24,832 bases of DNA from DAOUMU01 sp034409055. Its GTDB lineage: Bacteria; Chloroflexota; Anaerolineae; 4572-78; J111. A program made the position numbers and the translations under genes. Below are positions 13,570 through 20,758 of the stretch, one piece after another. Within the stretch, counting starts at the first letter, position 1; the number at the start of each line of letters is the position of its first letter. Below the pieces are notes generated by a model that saw only the letters and a list, made by a program, of their open reading frames with translations, was not told the DNA's origin and made no database searches. Location of the stretch: assembly GCA_034409055.1 (NCBI GenBank), contig DAOUMU010000452.1, forward strand, positions 1-24,832, given 5' to 3'.

Positions 13570-14507
13570 AAACGATCCAGGCACAAGCTCCCGGCAAAGT
13601 TATCCTTTTTGGCGAGCATGCGGTGGTGTATGGCCGGCCGGCCATCGCCGTACCCGTGCTGGATGTGCAGGCCAGAGCCACGCTTCAGTCGGCCAAGGCC
13701 GGGGGTGGTTTTAGAATTGTGGCTTCTGATCTGGGCCGAGACTATCTGCTGGCTCAGGCTGAACCTGACGATCCGCTGGCTACAATCGTCCGGATGACGC
13801 TTGAGCATCTGGGACAGACCACCCCGCCCGAGGCAACGCTGACCGTGACCTCTACTATTCCTTTGGGGCGGGGGTTGGGCAGTGGCGCGGCTGTCTCTAC
13901 GGCGATTGTTCGGGCCTTGAGTGAATTTTTTGGGCAACTTTTGCCCCCGGCTGAGGTGTCGGCCCTGGTTTATGAGGTGGAGAAACTCCATCACGGCACC
14001 CCATCCGGTATTGACAATACGGTGGTTGCTTTTGAGCAACCGGTCTATTTTATCAAAGGTATCTCTATCCAGCGGATGCAGGTTGGGCAACCCTTTACGC
14101 TGGTGATAGGTGATACCGGTCTCGTTGCTCCTACCCACAAAGTGGTCGGTGATGTACGCCGACGTTGGCAAGTAGACCCCCAGCGCTACGAAGGATATTT
14201 TGATGAAATTGGAGCGATTGCCCGCCAGGCGCGCCTGGCCATCGAACAGGAGTTGGTTGGCGTTGACGTGATCGGCCGGCTGATGGATGAGAACCAGGAG
14301 TTATTGGAGACGATTGGCGTTTCGTCGCCGGAATTGGAGCAGTTGATTGCGACAGCCCGCCAGGCTGGAGCGTTAGGTGCTAAATTATCCGGGGCCGGTT
14401 GGGGGGGGAATATGATTGCCCTGACCTCCCCTGAAGATTCTGCGGCGGTAGCCCAGGCTGTGGTAGAAGCCGGAGCGACCGGAGTAATTGTGACAGAGGT
14501 CAGATGA
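13566..14507 (+). CDS. mvk: Mevalonate kinase
   Basis: The protein is a 313-aa GHMP-family kinase that phosphorylates mevalonate with ATP in the mevalonate route to isopentenyl diphosphate. Motif 1 APGKVILFGEHAVVYG (8-23), the ATP-binding loop PLGRGLGSGAAVS (99-111), HHGTPSGIDN (142-151) with the expected catalytic Asp150, and motif 3 KLSGAGWGGN (273-282) are all present. The HAVVYG and HGTPSGID signatures separate it from galactokinase and homoserine kinase. Motif 3 has GAGWGGN where most family members have GAGGGGC. No other mevalonate-pathway gene lies in the window. The stop overlaps the tail of the convergent GAF gene by 8 nt. Confidence 0.92.
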   Translation: MKTIQAQAPGKVILFGEHAVVYGRPAIAVPVLDVQARATLQSAKAGGGFRIVASDLGRDYLLAQAEPDDPLATIVRMTLEHLGQTTPPEATLTVTSTIPLGRGLGSGAAVSTAIVRALSEFFGQLLPPAEVSALVYEVEKLHHGTPSGIDNTVVAFEQPVYFIKGISIQRMQVGQPFTLVIGDTGLVAPTHKVVGDVRRRWQVDPQRYEGYFDEIGAIARQARLAIEQELVGVDVIGRLMDENQELLETIGVSSPELEQLIATARQAGALGAKLSGAGWGGNMIALTSPEDSAAVAQAVVEAGATGVIVTEVR

Positions 14508-15147
14508 CTTGAGCCGGGGAATTGGTTTCTTGAACGGCCTCTTCCTCGGCTTCGAGACGGAATCGCATCTCTTCCAGGGCTATGGCGGCCACGTGCCCCA
14601 GGATGGTTAGCAGAGAGGCGTCGGCTTCAACGAATTGCTCCTCATCGTGTTTATTAAGCACCTGGATAACGCCGATAAGCTTACCCCGGGCCACCATCGG
14701 CACACATAGGATTGAGCGCGTAACGAAATGGAATAATTCATCAATTTCGGGCAAGAAACGCATGTCTTGCCGGGGATGGTTAACGATGAGCGGCTCGCCG
14801 TGGGTAACCACCCAGCCGGCAATACCGGCATCACCGGCAATTCGGTAGCCTCGTAGTTTTTGCCGAATATCGCCGTGAACGAGGACAAAGACCAGTTCGT
14901 CGGTTTCTTCATCTCGGAGTAATAAAGAGCCACCCTCACCGTCGAGAAGGTTCATTGCGTTATAAAGAATCTGATCCAGTAAGTTGAACAGATTTTCCTC
15001 GGCAGTAATCAACTCAGCGGCTCGATAAAGGTTCTTCAACGCGTCTACATAGCGGCGCAGAGCAAGATTTTCTTCCTCTAAGGTTTTAATTTGTTGTTGC
15101 AAGCGAGCATTTTCTTGTTGCAAAAATCGTAGAGCCGTTGAACTCAT
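14500..15147 (-). CDS. GAF-domain protein with N-terminal coiled coil
   Basis: The protein is 215 aa. A coiled coil (about 5-45, LQQENARLQQQIKTLEEEN) is followed by one GAF domain (about 50-195) with the typical GIAGWVVTHGEPLIV and SILCVPMVARGKLIGVIQV strands. The tail is short and acidic. GAF domains bind small ligands or mediate dimerisation. No output domain (kinase, GGDEF or HTH) is attached, so it probably acts by partner binding. The open frame continues upstream to 15336, but ATG at 15147 is chosen because GAGGAGG lies 6 nt upstream and the extra part crosses a palindromic repeat and the promoter. Confidence 0.82.
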   Translation of the reverse strand: MSSTALRFLQQENARLQQQIKTLEEENLALRRYVDALKNLYRAAELITAEENLFNLLDQILYNAMNLLDGEGGSLLLRDEETDELVFVLVHGDIRQKLRGYRIAGDAGIAGWVVTHGEPLIVNHPRQDMRFLPEIDELFHFVTRSILCVPMVARGKLIGVIQVLNKHDEEQFVEADASLLTILGHVAAIALEEMRFRLEAEEEAVQETNSPAQVI

Positions 15148-15213
15148 TACGACCTCCTCTGTGTGCCCTTGTAGTGCCCGGGACAAACTCAAGTCCTTAC
15201 TAAGAGCTTTTTT

Positions 15214-15242
15214 AGTATAGCAGAGATTGACGTAAGATACAA
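15214..15242 (-). promoter_or_regulatory. Possible promoter of the GAF gene
   Basis: On the minus strand TTGTAT, a 17-bp spacer and TATACT (complement of 15214-15219) lie about 65 nt upstream of the chosen ATG. The -10 is good and the -35 weak. Confidence 0.4.
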
Positions 15243-15265
15243 AAGGTGGCAGTAAGTCGGTTTTA

Positions 15266-15306
15266 GCTGACGCATCCCCCTGCGTCAGCGGCGGCATAGG
15301 GATGCC
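15266..15306. repeat. Two adjacent palindromes between GAF gene and ftsY
   Basis: GCTGACGCA-TCCCCC-TGCGTCAGC (15266-15289) is a perfect 9-bp stem. GGCAT-AGGG-ATGCC (15293-15306) follows. The second motif shares its core with the repeats at 11709-11889 and 22792-23134, so this is probably one more member of an interspersed palindromic family. Confidence 0.6.
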
Positions 15307-15352
15307 CCCCCACTGGAATCCAGGACACCTGAGCAAGCTATCGGTCTGAGGT

Positions 15353-15381
15353 TTGGATGAAACTAAAGCATATTATATAAT
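15353..15381 (+). promoter_or_regulatory. Promoter of ftsY
   Basis: TTGGAT (15353-15358), a 17-bp spacer and a perfect TATAAT (15376-15381) lie 30 bp upstream of the ftsY GTG. The leader would be only about 25 nt. Confidence 0.55.
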
Positions 15382-15411
15382 TTATACCAGAATCTTACTC
15401 GAGGTAACTAC

Positions 15412-16329
15412 GTGTTTAGCTTCAACAGAAAGAAAATAAAAGACAGCCTGGCCAAAACGCGACAATCTGTTTTCGGACAGATAAACAGCCTGTTTGGCGG
15501 GGGACAGATTGATGACGAGTTGTGGGATGATTTGGAGGCTTTGCTCATTCAAGCCGATGTCGGTGTTGAAACAAGCCTGGATTTGATTGAACAGGTCCGC
15601 CAGCGGGTTAAGCAAGAGGGGGTAACCACCCCGGCCGGGGTGCAAATCATCTTAAAAGATGAGATGCAAAAGTTACTTGAAGGTTTTACCCCCTCGGATA
15701 TTGATAAGAAGCGCATATTAACCATTGTTTTAGTGGTCGGAGTCAACGGTTCTGGCAAAACCACTAACATTGCCAAATTGGCCGCCCATTACCAAAAGCA
15801 AGGTCAAAAGGTGGTCCTGGCGGCCGCCGATACCTTTCGGGCGGCGGCAATCGATCAGCTTAAAATATGGGCGGAACGGGTTGATTGCCCGGTGATCGCT
15901 CACCAACCTGATGCCGATCCTGGTGCAGTGGTGTTTGACGCGATCAAGAGTGGCCTGGCCCGTAAAGCCGACATGGTTATCATCGATACGGCGGGCCGGT
16001 TACACACGAAATTTAATCTAATGAAGGAACTGCAAAAGTTAAGAAATATCGCCCACAAGCAGGTCCACGCTGCCCCTCACGAAACGCTACTGGTGCTGGA
16101 TGCGACCACCGGCCAAAATGCATTGTCACAAGCCAAATACTTTAAAGATAGTGTAGATATTACGGGGGTGCTTTTGGCCAAGCTGGATGGGACAGCCAAA
16201 GGCGGCGTCGTTTTTGCCATTGGCAAAGAGTTAGGCGTACCGGTGCGATTTGTCGGTACCGGCGAGGGCGTGGATGATTTAATGCCCTTTGATGCCAAAA
16301 CGTTTGTCGATGGCCTGTTTGAAGATTAG
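15412..16329 (+). CDS. ftsY: Signal recognition particle receptor FtsY
   Basis: The protein is 305 aa. It is the GTPase that docks the signal recognition particle with its ribosome at the inner membrane. It has an N domain (about 1-90) and a G domain with G1 GVNGSGKTT (110-118), the insertion-box region DTFRAAAIDQL (140-150), G3 DTAGR (192-196), G4 AKLDGTAKGG and the closing GTGEGVDDLMPF. The acidic A domain of E. coli FtsY is absent, so this is the compact NG form common outside Proteobacteria. G4 begins with Ala where Thr is usual. GTG at 15412 is taken as the start, with a GAGG 8-9 nt upstream. Confidence 0.95.
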   Translation: MFSFNRKKIKDSLAKTRQSVFGQINSLFGGGQIDDELWDDLEALLIQADVGVETSLDLIEQVRQRVKQEGVTTPAGVQIILKDEMQKLLEGFTPSDIDKKRILTIVLVVGVNGSGKTTNIAKLAAHYQKQGQKVVLAAADTFRAAAIDQLKIWAERVDCPVIAHQPDADPGAVVFDAIKSGLARKADMVIIDTAGRLHTKFNLMKELQKLRNIAHKQVHAAPHETLLVLDATTGQNALSQAKYFKDSVDITGVLLAKLDGTAKGGVVFAIGKELGVPVRFVGTGEGVDDLMPFDAKTFVDGLFED

Positions 16330-16334
16330 GTAAG

Positions 16335-16457
16335 CGTTCAAGAGGGTATCAGAAACCGGATTTTTTTGTTGCATTTGCCCACGGTCTTGTATCTCCGGCA
16401 ACGAATTTTTGCCAATAATGGCCTTAAATAGCGAAAAAACCCGGTTTCTCTTGAACG
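16335..16457. repeat. Imperfect inverted repeat downstream of ftsY
   Basis: CGTTCAAGAG (16335-16344) and AGAAACCGGATTTTTT (16351-16366) are inverted at 16434-16457 (AAAAAACCCGGTTTCTCTT and GAACG). The left arm has about eight extra bases. A smaller GGCAA/TTGCC hairpin lies inside. It fills almost the whole gap between ftsY and the convergent lipoprotein gene and may also stop transcription, as each arm has a T/A run. Confidence 0.55.
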
Positions 16458-16466
16458 GTTACCCGG

Positions 16467-17048
16467 CTACGGCGACCGGCGCGTACCAAGCACAAACGTT
16501 TCGCCTTCCAAAATTTCCAGCCGGGTAATCTCTAAATCGGCCCCAACCAGAACGCCGGTCAGGGTTTCGTTAACGGTTTGGGTCATCGATTCAAGAATTC
16601 TATTGGGAAAACCAAAGGCTCCCATCTGGGCTTCTTGGACCTTGACCACGATCTGACCGTTGTTGACTACGGCCGTGGCTACGATGAGCGAATTGAATTT
16701 GAGCGGTCCAAAGATATGAACTTTACTGGTCATATAAATTCTACCGGCCGTGAACCAGATCTGAGGATCGCTTACCGGAATTTGACCTGTTTGGGACAAT
16801 TCTGTGGCCACTAACGAAGTGATCTCTTCATTGGTGATCCGCAGTTGAGATTCATGATTACCGCTGGCCTCTTGCAAGGCTTGATGGAAATTTTGTTTTA
16901 ACCGGTCGGAAGCTTCTTGACTGGCCGGAATAGGCCCCCCTGGAGGGCCAAACTGTTCACTGCTGTTACCAAAACCGCAAGCCAAACCGGTCAAAACGAG
17001 CAGGGTCAATACAATAACAAATTTTGCGGAGAAGGTATACCGACGCAC
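16467..17048 (-). CDS. Putative lipoprotein, possibly YpmS/DUF2140-like
   Basis: The protein is 193 aa. A basic N-terminus and hydrophobic segment end in the lipobox LTGLAC with Cys24, so it should be a lipid-anchored, outward-facing protein. The mature part has a helix (about 45-65) and then alternating strands. The order ITNEEITSLVATEL, IPVSDPQIWFTAGRIYMTSKV, NGQIVVKVQEAQMGAFGFP resembles the YpmS/DUF2140 or LmeA-like lipid-binding fold. That assignment is tentative. The start is GTG at 17048, and GGAG lies about 11 nt upstream, which is long. It is divergent from scpB. Confidence 0.75.
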   Translation of the reverse strand: MRRYTFSAKFVIVLTLLVLTGLACGFGNSSEQFGPPGGPIPASQEASDRLKQNFHQALQEASGNHESQLRITNEEITSLVATELSQTGQIPVSDPQIWFTAGRIYMTSKVHIFGPLKFNSLIVATAVVNNGQIVVKVQEAQMGAFGFPNRILESMTQTVNETLTGVLVGADLEITRLEILEGETFVLGTRRSP

Positions 17049-17073
17049 GACTATATTAACTCCTGGAACTAAA

Positions 17074-17103
17074 AGATTAGAAACTTGTAAGATGCCCTGT
17101 CAA
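17074..17103 (-). promoter_or_regulatory. Possible promoter of the lipoprotein gene
   Basis: On the minus strand a perfect TTGACA (complement of 17098-17103) is followed at 18 bp by a weak TAATCT. It lies about 25 nt upstream of the start codon. Confidence 0.35.
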
Positions 17104-17132
17104 CCGAAAGATTATAGCATCCTTCAGCCGAG

Positions 17133-17678
17133 ATGACAACAGAAACATTAACCAACCAGGAACTGGTAAAGATTATCGAGGGCCTTTTATTTGTAGCCTC
17201 TGAACCGGCAACTGTCAACCAATTGGCTTCAGCTATCGAGTGCCGGACAGAAGACGTGGAAACTGCCCTGCAACAATTAAAAGAAGATTGCCAACGTCGA
17301 GGCATCCGCCTGCAGCGTTTTGGTAAAAAAGTGCAATTGGTCAGCGCCCCCGAATTGACCGACTATGTCGAGCGCTTTCTGGGGCTGTCGATTTCCGGTA
17401 AATTGTCTACCCCGGCTCTGGAAACCCTGGCCATTATCGCCTATCGCCAGCCGATTACCCGGCCTGAAATTGAGGCCATTCGTGGGGTAAACAGTGACGG
17501 GGTTTTGCGAACCCTGCTCAGCAAGGGTCTGGTGGAGGAGGTGGGCCGATTGGACACAGTTGGTCATCCGATGTTGTTTGGCACCACCTTTGAATTTTTG
17601 CGCTTTTTTGGCCTGGAAGATATCAAAGATTTACCGGAACTGGAATTGCCGGAAGATAAACCAAATGATGAGGCATAG
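17133..17678 (+). CDS. scpB: Segregation and condensation protein B
   Basis: The protein is 181 aa with two winged-helix domains. It dimerises and binds ScpA to form the kleisin part of the Smc condensin for chromosome segregation. Family landmarks are IIEGLLFVASEPATVNQL (14-31), the strand pattern around LVSAPELTDYV, and LETLAIIAYRQPITRPEIE. The start at 17133 has no clear Shine-Dalgarno. scpA is not adjacent in this window, unlike the usual scpA-scpB order. It overlaps the downstream pseudouridine synthase, and that scpB-rluB order is common in bacteria. Confidence 0.92.
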   Translation: MTTETLTNQELVKIIEGLLFVASEPATVNQLASAIECRTEDVETALQQLKEDCQRRGIRLQRFGKKVQLVSAPELTDYVERFLGLSISGKLSTPALETLAIIAYRQPITRPEIEAIRGVNSDGVLRTLLSKGLVEEVGRLDTVGHPMLFGTTFEFLRFFGLEDIKDLPELELPEDKPNDEA

Positions 17679-18408
17679 TGAGCGGCTGCAAAAAGTATTG
17701 GCCCAGGCTGGGGTGGCTTCGCGCCGGGCCAGCGAGGCCCTGATTGAACAGGGACGGGTTACGGTCAATGGCCGGGTGGTGACCCAACTGGGGCTTAAAG
17801 TCAATCCCCGGCGTGATGTGATTACCGTCGATGGTCGGCCGTTACCCAAACGAGCCGAAAAGCCGGTTTACATTATCCTTAACAAACCCCGTGATGTGCT
17901 GAGCACAGCCAGCGATGACCGGGGGCGAAAAACGGTGGTCGATCTGGTCGACGTGCCAGAACGGGTCTATCCCGTGGGGCGACTTGATCTGAAAAGTGAG
18001 GGCCTGATTCTGTTAACTAACGACGGTGAGCTGACCGAAAAATTAACCCACCCCCGCTATGGCCTGGAGAAAGAGTACCACGTGCTGGTGACCGGCAGAC
18101 CGTCAAGGCAAACTTTGGCCCGCTGGCAGCAGGGAGAGATTGAGGTAGAGGGTAAGCCTGCCGCCAGGGCCGTGGTCGAGCGTCTCAAAACAGAGGGGGA
18201 TGACGTATGGCTAAAAGTCATCCTGACCGAGGGGCGCAAACGACACATCCGCCAGGTAGCCAAGGCCCTGGGGCATCCTGTCAAAAAACTGGAACGGGTC
18301 CGCATAGGGCCGATTAAACTGGGTCGCTTAAAACCGGGCCGATGGCGCCACCTCAGCCCCGCTGAAGTGGCCCGATTGAAAGCCGTCGCGAGAAGGCCTA
18401 AAGCGTAG
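17665..18408 (+). CDS. rluB: RluB-family rRNA pseudouridine synthase
   Basis: The protein is 247 aa. An N-terminal S4 RNA-binding domain (about 5-65, ERLQKVLAQAGVASRRASE) is followed by the RsuA/RluB/E/F catalytic domain. The catalytic Asp is D108 in GRLDLKSEGLILLTNDGEL (105-123). RluB modifies the peptidyl-transferase region of 23S rRNA in E. coli. Sequence alone does not separate RluB from RluE, RluF or RsuA, so the symbol is by context. ATG at 17665 (or the next codon, 17668) is taken as start, overlapping scpB by 14 nt. The open frame upstream to 17494 is inside scpB and is not family-like. Confidence 0.88.
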   Translation: MMRHSERLQKVLAQAGVASRRASEALIEQGRVTVNGRVVTQLGLKVNPRRDVITVDGRPLPKRAEKPVYIILNKPRDVLSTASDDRGRKTVVDLVDVPERVYPVGRLDLKSEGLILLTNDGELTEKLTHPRYGLEKEYHVLVTGRPSRQTLARWQQGEIEVEGKPAARAVVERLKTEGDDVWLKVILTEGRKRHIRQVAKALGHPVKKLERVRIGPIKLGRLKPGRWRHLSPAEVARLKAVARRPKA

Positions 18409-18458
18409 CGTGGTGCAGCCGCAACGGAAAGCATTAAGCGGAGAGCGGAAAGCGTGGC

Positions 18459-18478
18459 GCGTAAAAATCAATTTACGC
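18459..18478. repeat. Short inverted repeat after rluB
   Basis: GCGTAAA-N6-TTTACGC is a perfect 7-bp stem about 50 nt after the rluB stop. There is no U-tract, so termination is only possible, not shown. Confidence 0.35.
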
Positions 18479-18519
18479 AGCACGCAATACGTAACACGTT
18501 TCACAAGAATACCAATAAT

Positions 18520-18689
18520 CGATTATGCGTAATTCATTGCCAAGCATCCTGAGTAGCGCGGAACAGAGTGGAGCGCGTATCGAAGGGTGCGGTTTTGCCT
18601 CGAATCGGCGCGTTTACCACACCCTTCGATACGGTTTCCGCTGCGCTCCAACCTACTCAGGATGCTACCTGACTAATTACGCATAATCG
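18520..18689. repeat. 170-bp inverted repeat between rluB and cmk
   Basis: Three blocks occur in mirrored order. CGATTATGCGTAATT (18520-18534) is mirrored at 18675-18689. AGCATCCTGAGTAG (18543-18556) is mirrored at 18653-18666. GTATCGAAGGGTG (18577-18589) is mirrored at 18620-18632. The blocks are identical and the spacers between them differ. The whole would fold into a long cruciform or hairpin. It resembles a MITE or a palindromic interspersed element and holds no gene. Confidence 0.75.
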
Positions 18690-18716
18690 GTCAATACACT
18701 TGCTAGAGGAACAATC

Positions 18717-19421
18717 TTGTCACAACCAATCACAATTGCTATTGATGGCACCGCCGCTTCGGGTAAAAGTACTGTCGGAGCGTTATTAGCCCGATCACTG
18801 GGCTACTTATATCTGGATACAGGGGTGATGTACCGGGCGGTCACCTGGGCCGCGCTTGATCGAAAAATTGATGTCGAAAATATTGACGAAGTTTCCCAAT
18901 TGGCCGAAAAATTGGTGATCGAGGTAAAACCGGCTGATCCTGGCGGTCAGTCATACAGCGTATTGGCCGATGGCCGGGATATTAGCCGGGATATCCGCAG
19001 CCCGGAGGTAGAAGCGGCCGTGTCCTGCGTCGCTTCTTATCCGCGAGTCCGGGCAGCCTTGACCGCGCAGCAGCGTCGCCTGGCCCAGGCTGGTCCGATT
19101 GTCATGGTGGGGCGGGATATCGGCACGGTCGTTTTGCCCGAGGCCGACCTGAAGATATTTATGCGAGCTTCCGCCGAGGAACGGGCCCGCCGTCGTTACC
19201 AGGAGGCCGTGGCCCAGGGCAAACCCGCCGACTTTAGCCAAATTCTGACAGCTATGCTGGAACGAGATCAACAGGATCGGGAAAATCCTGTTTCCCCGAT
19301 GGTTCCGGCCAGTGATGCGGTCATCATCGACACCGATAACCTGGACATTGAAGAAGTGGTGGCTCAATTAGAGCAATTGGTAGGCAGGTGCAAGGTAGCA
19401 GGTGGCAGGGTCGCAGGGTAG
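18717..19421 (+). CDS. cmk: Cytidylate kinase
   Basis: The protein is 234 aa. It transfers phosphate from ATP to CMP or dCMP. The P-loop GTAASGKST (11-19), LDTGVMYRAVTWAAL, the SYSVLADGRDIS region, MVGRDIGTVVLPEADLKIF and the lid ERARRRYQE are all family features. The start is TTG at 18717 with AGAGGA 6 nt upstream. The last about 12 residues (CKVAGGRVAG) are encoded by the first units of a minisatellite, and the stop codon lies within a repeat unit, so the natural C-terminus has been replaced or extended. Followed by plsC, a common neighbour. Confidence 0.93.
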   Translation: MSQPITIAIDGTAASGKSTVGALLARSLGYLYLDTGVMYRAVTWAALDRKIDVENIDEVSQLAEKLVIEVKPADPGGQSYSVLADGRDISRDIRSPEVEAAVSCVASYPRVRAALTAQQRRLAQAGPIVMVGRDIGTVVLPEADLKIFMRASAEERARRRYQEAVAQGKPADFSQILTAMLERDQQDRENPVSPMVPASDAVIIDTDNLDIEEVVAQLEQLVGRCKVAGGRVAG

Positions 19422-19540
19422 CCGGTGGCAAGGTAGCAGGTGGCAAGGTGGCAGGGTAGCAGGTGGCAGGGTAGCAGGTCGCAGGTCGCCGGGTCGCAAG
19501 GTAGTAGGTGTCAAGGTAGCAGGTGGCAAGGTAGCAGGTT
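19383..19540. repeat. Degenerate 7/8-bp minisatellite between cmk and plsC
   Basis: About 158 bp of degenerate units alternate GGCAAGGTA and GCAGGT, with a dominant 15-bp period (CAAGGTAGCAGGTGG). The strand is strongly G-rich with almost no C runs. It encodes the C-terminus and stop of cmk at one end. At the other end it supplies the only ribosome-site-like sequence (GCAGG) before plsC. Confidence 0.85.
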
Positions 19541-19543
19541 CTT

Positions 19544-20242
19544 ATGGCTGAAGATAATCTGTCCGGTAAACCTATCGCTCAAGAAATGATGTTGGGATTC
19601 CTGCGTCTGTTGATGAAGTTACTGCTGCGCTTTGAAATCACCAATATCGAGAATATTCCGTCCACCGGTCCCCTGCTGGTCATCACCAACCATATTGCTT
19701 TCCTGGACCCCCTGATGGTTTTGGGCGGTTTCCCCCGCCTGGTTATCCCCCTGGCCAAAAAGGAGGTGTTTGTCTCGGTTTTATGGGGGCCGTTGGTGAG
19801 AATGTACGGGGCCATTTCCGTGCATCGGGAGACGGCCGATGTCAGGGCTATTAAGTCGGTTTTGCGAGTTTTAAAAAATGGTGGGGCTATTTTGCTGGCT
19901 CCCGAGGGGACACGCAGTCCAACCGGCCAAATGCAGACCGGCAAAGATGGGGCGGTGATGATTGCCCTCCGCAGTGGGGCGACCATTGTGCCGGTTGGCA
20001 TCACTGGCACCGACCAGATTGAAGCGCATTGGATCAAGCTAAAGCGCGCTCCCGTCCAACTTTCGATCGGTCAACCTTTCCGCTTACGGTTGGCCAATGA
20101 GCGCCGGCATCGGCCTGACATGAAAGCGATGACCGAAGAAATGATGTATCGGTTGGCGGCCCAATTGCCGGCAGAGTTTCGAGGCGTTTATCGAAATCTT
20201 GAGGAAGCGACCGAGTCTTATTTAGTTCCGGTAGAAGGTTGA
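19544..20242 (+). CDS. plsC: 1-acyl-glycerol-3-phosphate acyltransferase
   Basis: The protein is 232 aa. It transfers an acyl chain to lysophosphatidic acid to make phosphatidic acid at the inner membrane. The catalytic motif H50-x4-D55 (NHIAFLD) and the substrate motif EGTRSPTG (121-128) are intact. The P-type block GAISVHRE (89-96) is also present. ATG at 19544 follows the minisatellite directly. Its translation initiation region is thus made of repeat sequence, which could vary in length between strains. Confidence 0.9.
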   Translation: MAEDNLSGKPIAQEMMLGFLRLLMKLLLRFEITNIENIPSTGPLLVITNHIAFLDPLMVLGGFPRLVIPLAKKEVFVSVLWGPLVRMYGAISVHRETADVRAIKSVLRVLKNGGAILLAPEGTRSPTGQMQTGKDGAVMIALRSGATIVPVGITGTDQIEAHWIKLKRAPVQLSIGQPFRLRLANERRHRPDMKAMTEEMMYRLAAQLPAEFRGVYRNLEEATESYLVPVEG

Positions 20243-20298
20243 TTAATCGTATCCCCTTTAAATTAATCTTTTCTAACTTTTTTCTAATTAAATTTAGA

Positions 20299-20327
20299 TT
20301 TGTTTCCCATGATTTTATTGTTATAAT
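20299..20327 (+). promoter_or_regulatory. Promoter of the glmS ribozyme-glmS unit
   Basis: An extended -10 box TGTTATAAT (20319-20327) is preceded by TTGTTT (20300-20305) at 16 bp. Transcription would start near 20334, about 100 nt before the ribozyme cleavage site. Confidence 0.55.
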
Positions 20328-20434
20328 GTAGTACATCCTAATTACCAATAATCAATTACCAATAGCTCTAAAAAAGGAGGTGATGGTCCCTACAACTGAA
20401 ATGAAATACACCCAAATATATGGGGGATAAATAA

Positions 20435-20697
20435 GCGCCTGACCCGACTCTGGAAGGATGAACCCACAGGGCAGGTGATGAGGGATGAAGGATGAAGGAT
20501 GAAATGTCCTGATTTTTTCTTTTACCTTTCGCCTTTGTCTGGTCACAGTGATCGGGTGACGAGGAGCAGGTTTATCGAAGTTATCGGCGGATGCCTGCCG
20601 GGCAGCCACGGCCCGAAAGATCCCCACTCCCTCTCCGGGAAAGAGACAAGCCTTTTGACAAAACCGGCCAGTAATTGCCGGCACAAAAGAAAGGTAG
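20435..20697 (+). ncRNA. glmS self-cleaving ribozyme (riboswitch)
   Basis: The conserved core is clear. AA|GCGCC gives a cleavage site between A20434 and G20435. P2 pairs ACCCGA (20442-20447) with TCGGGT (20552-20557). The invariant GACGAGG, TTTATCGA and ATCGGCGGATGCC blocks (20558-20596) follow, with GCAGG (20566-20570) pairing to CCTGC (20594-20598). A GGGC/GCCC hairpin lies at 20600-20614. A P4-like arm pairs CCTTT (20651-20655) with AAAGG (20690-20694) around CCGGC/GCCGG (20664-20681). Known glmS ribozymes use glucosamine-6-phosphate as cofactor, cut the mRNA and reduce GlmS synthesis. The downstream gene is glmS. The P2 loop carries about 104 extra nt (20448-20551), including GGATGAA three times (20483-20503). 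The 3' limit is approximate. Confidence 0.9.
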
Positions 20698-20698
20698 T

Positions 20699-20758
20699 GG
20701 CCAATAAAGCTATCGGCAATGCCAGCCACGGTTTTGTGGCCCTGGCAGCCGATTGGCC
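20699..20758 (+). repeat. Long hairpin between ribozyme and glmS
   Basis: Nested arms are GGCCA/TGGCC, ATCGGC/GCCGAT (20712-20717 / 20748-20753), TGCCAG/CTGGCA (20720-20725 / 20742-20747) and CCAC/GTGG. Together they give about 21 bp of pairing. A T-run (GTTGTTTTTT) begins 11 nt after the arm. It may be an attenuator, a stabiliser of the cleaved mRNA end or a palindromic insertion. A smaller CCAACT-GACA-AGTTGG hairpin follows at 20800-20815. Nothing else is seen in the remaining gap before glmS. Confidence 0.6.

Noticed and set aside
13500..14171. 223-codon minus-strand frame opposite mevalonate kinase
   Set aside because: The plus strand carries all mevalonate kinase motifs; the opposite frame has no family signal.
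15148..15336. 63-codon N-terminal extension of the GAF protein
   Set aside because: It would cross a palindromic repeat and the promoter, and the ATG at 15147 has GAGGAGG upstream.
17494..17664. Upstream extension of the RluB-family gene
   Set aside because: It runs inside scpB in another frame, and the S4 domain begins right after ATG 17665.
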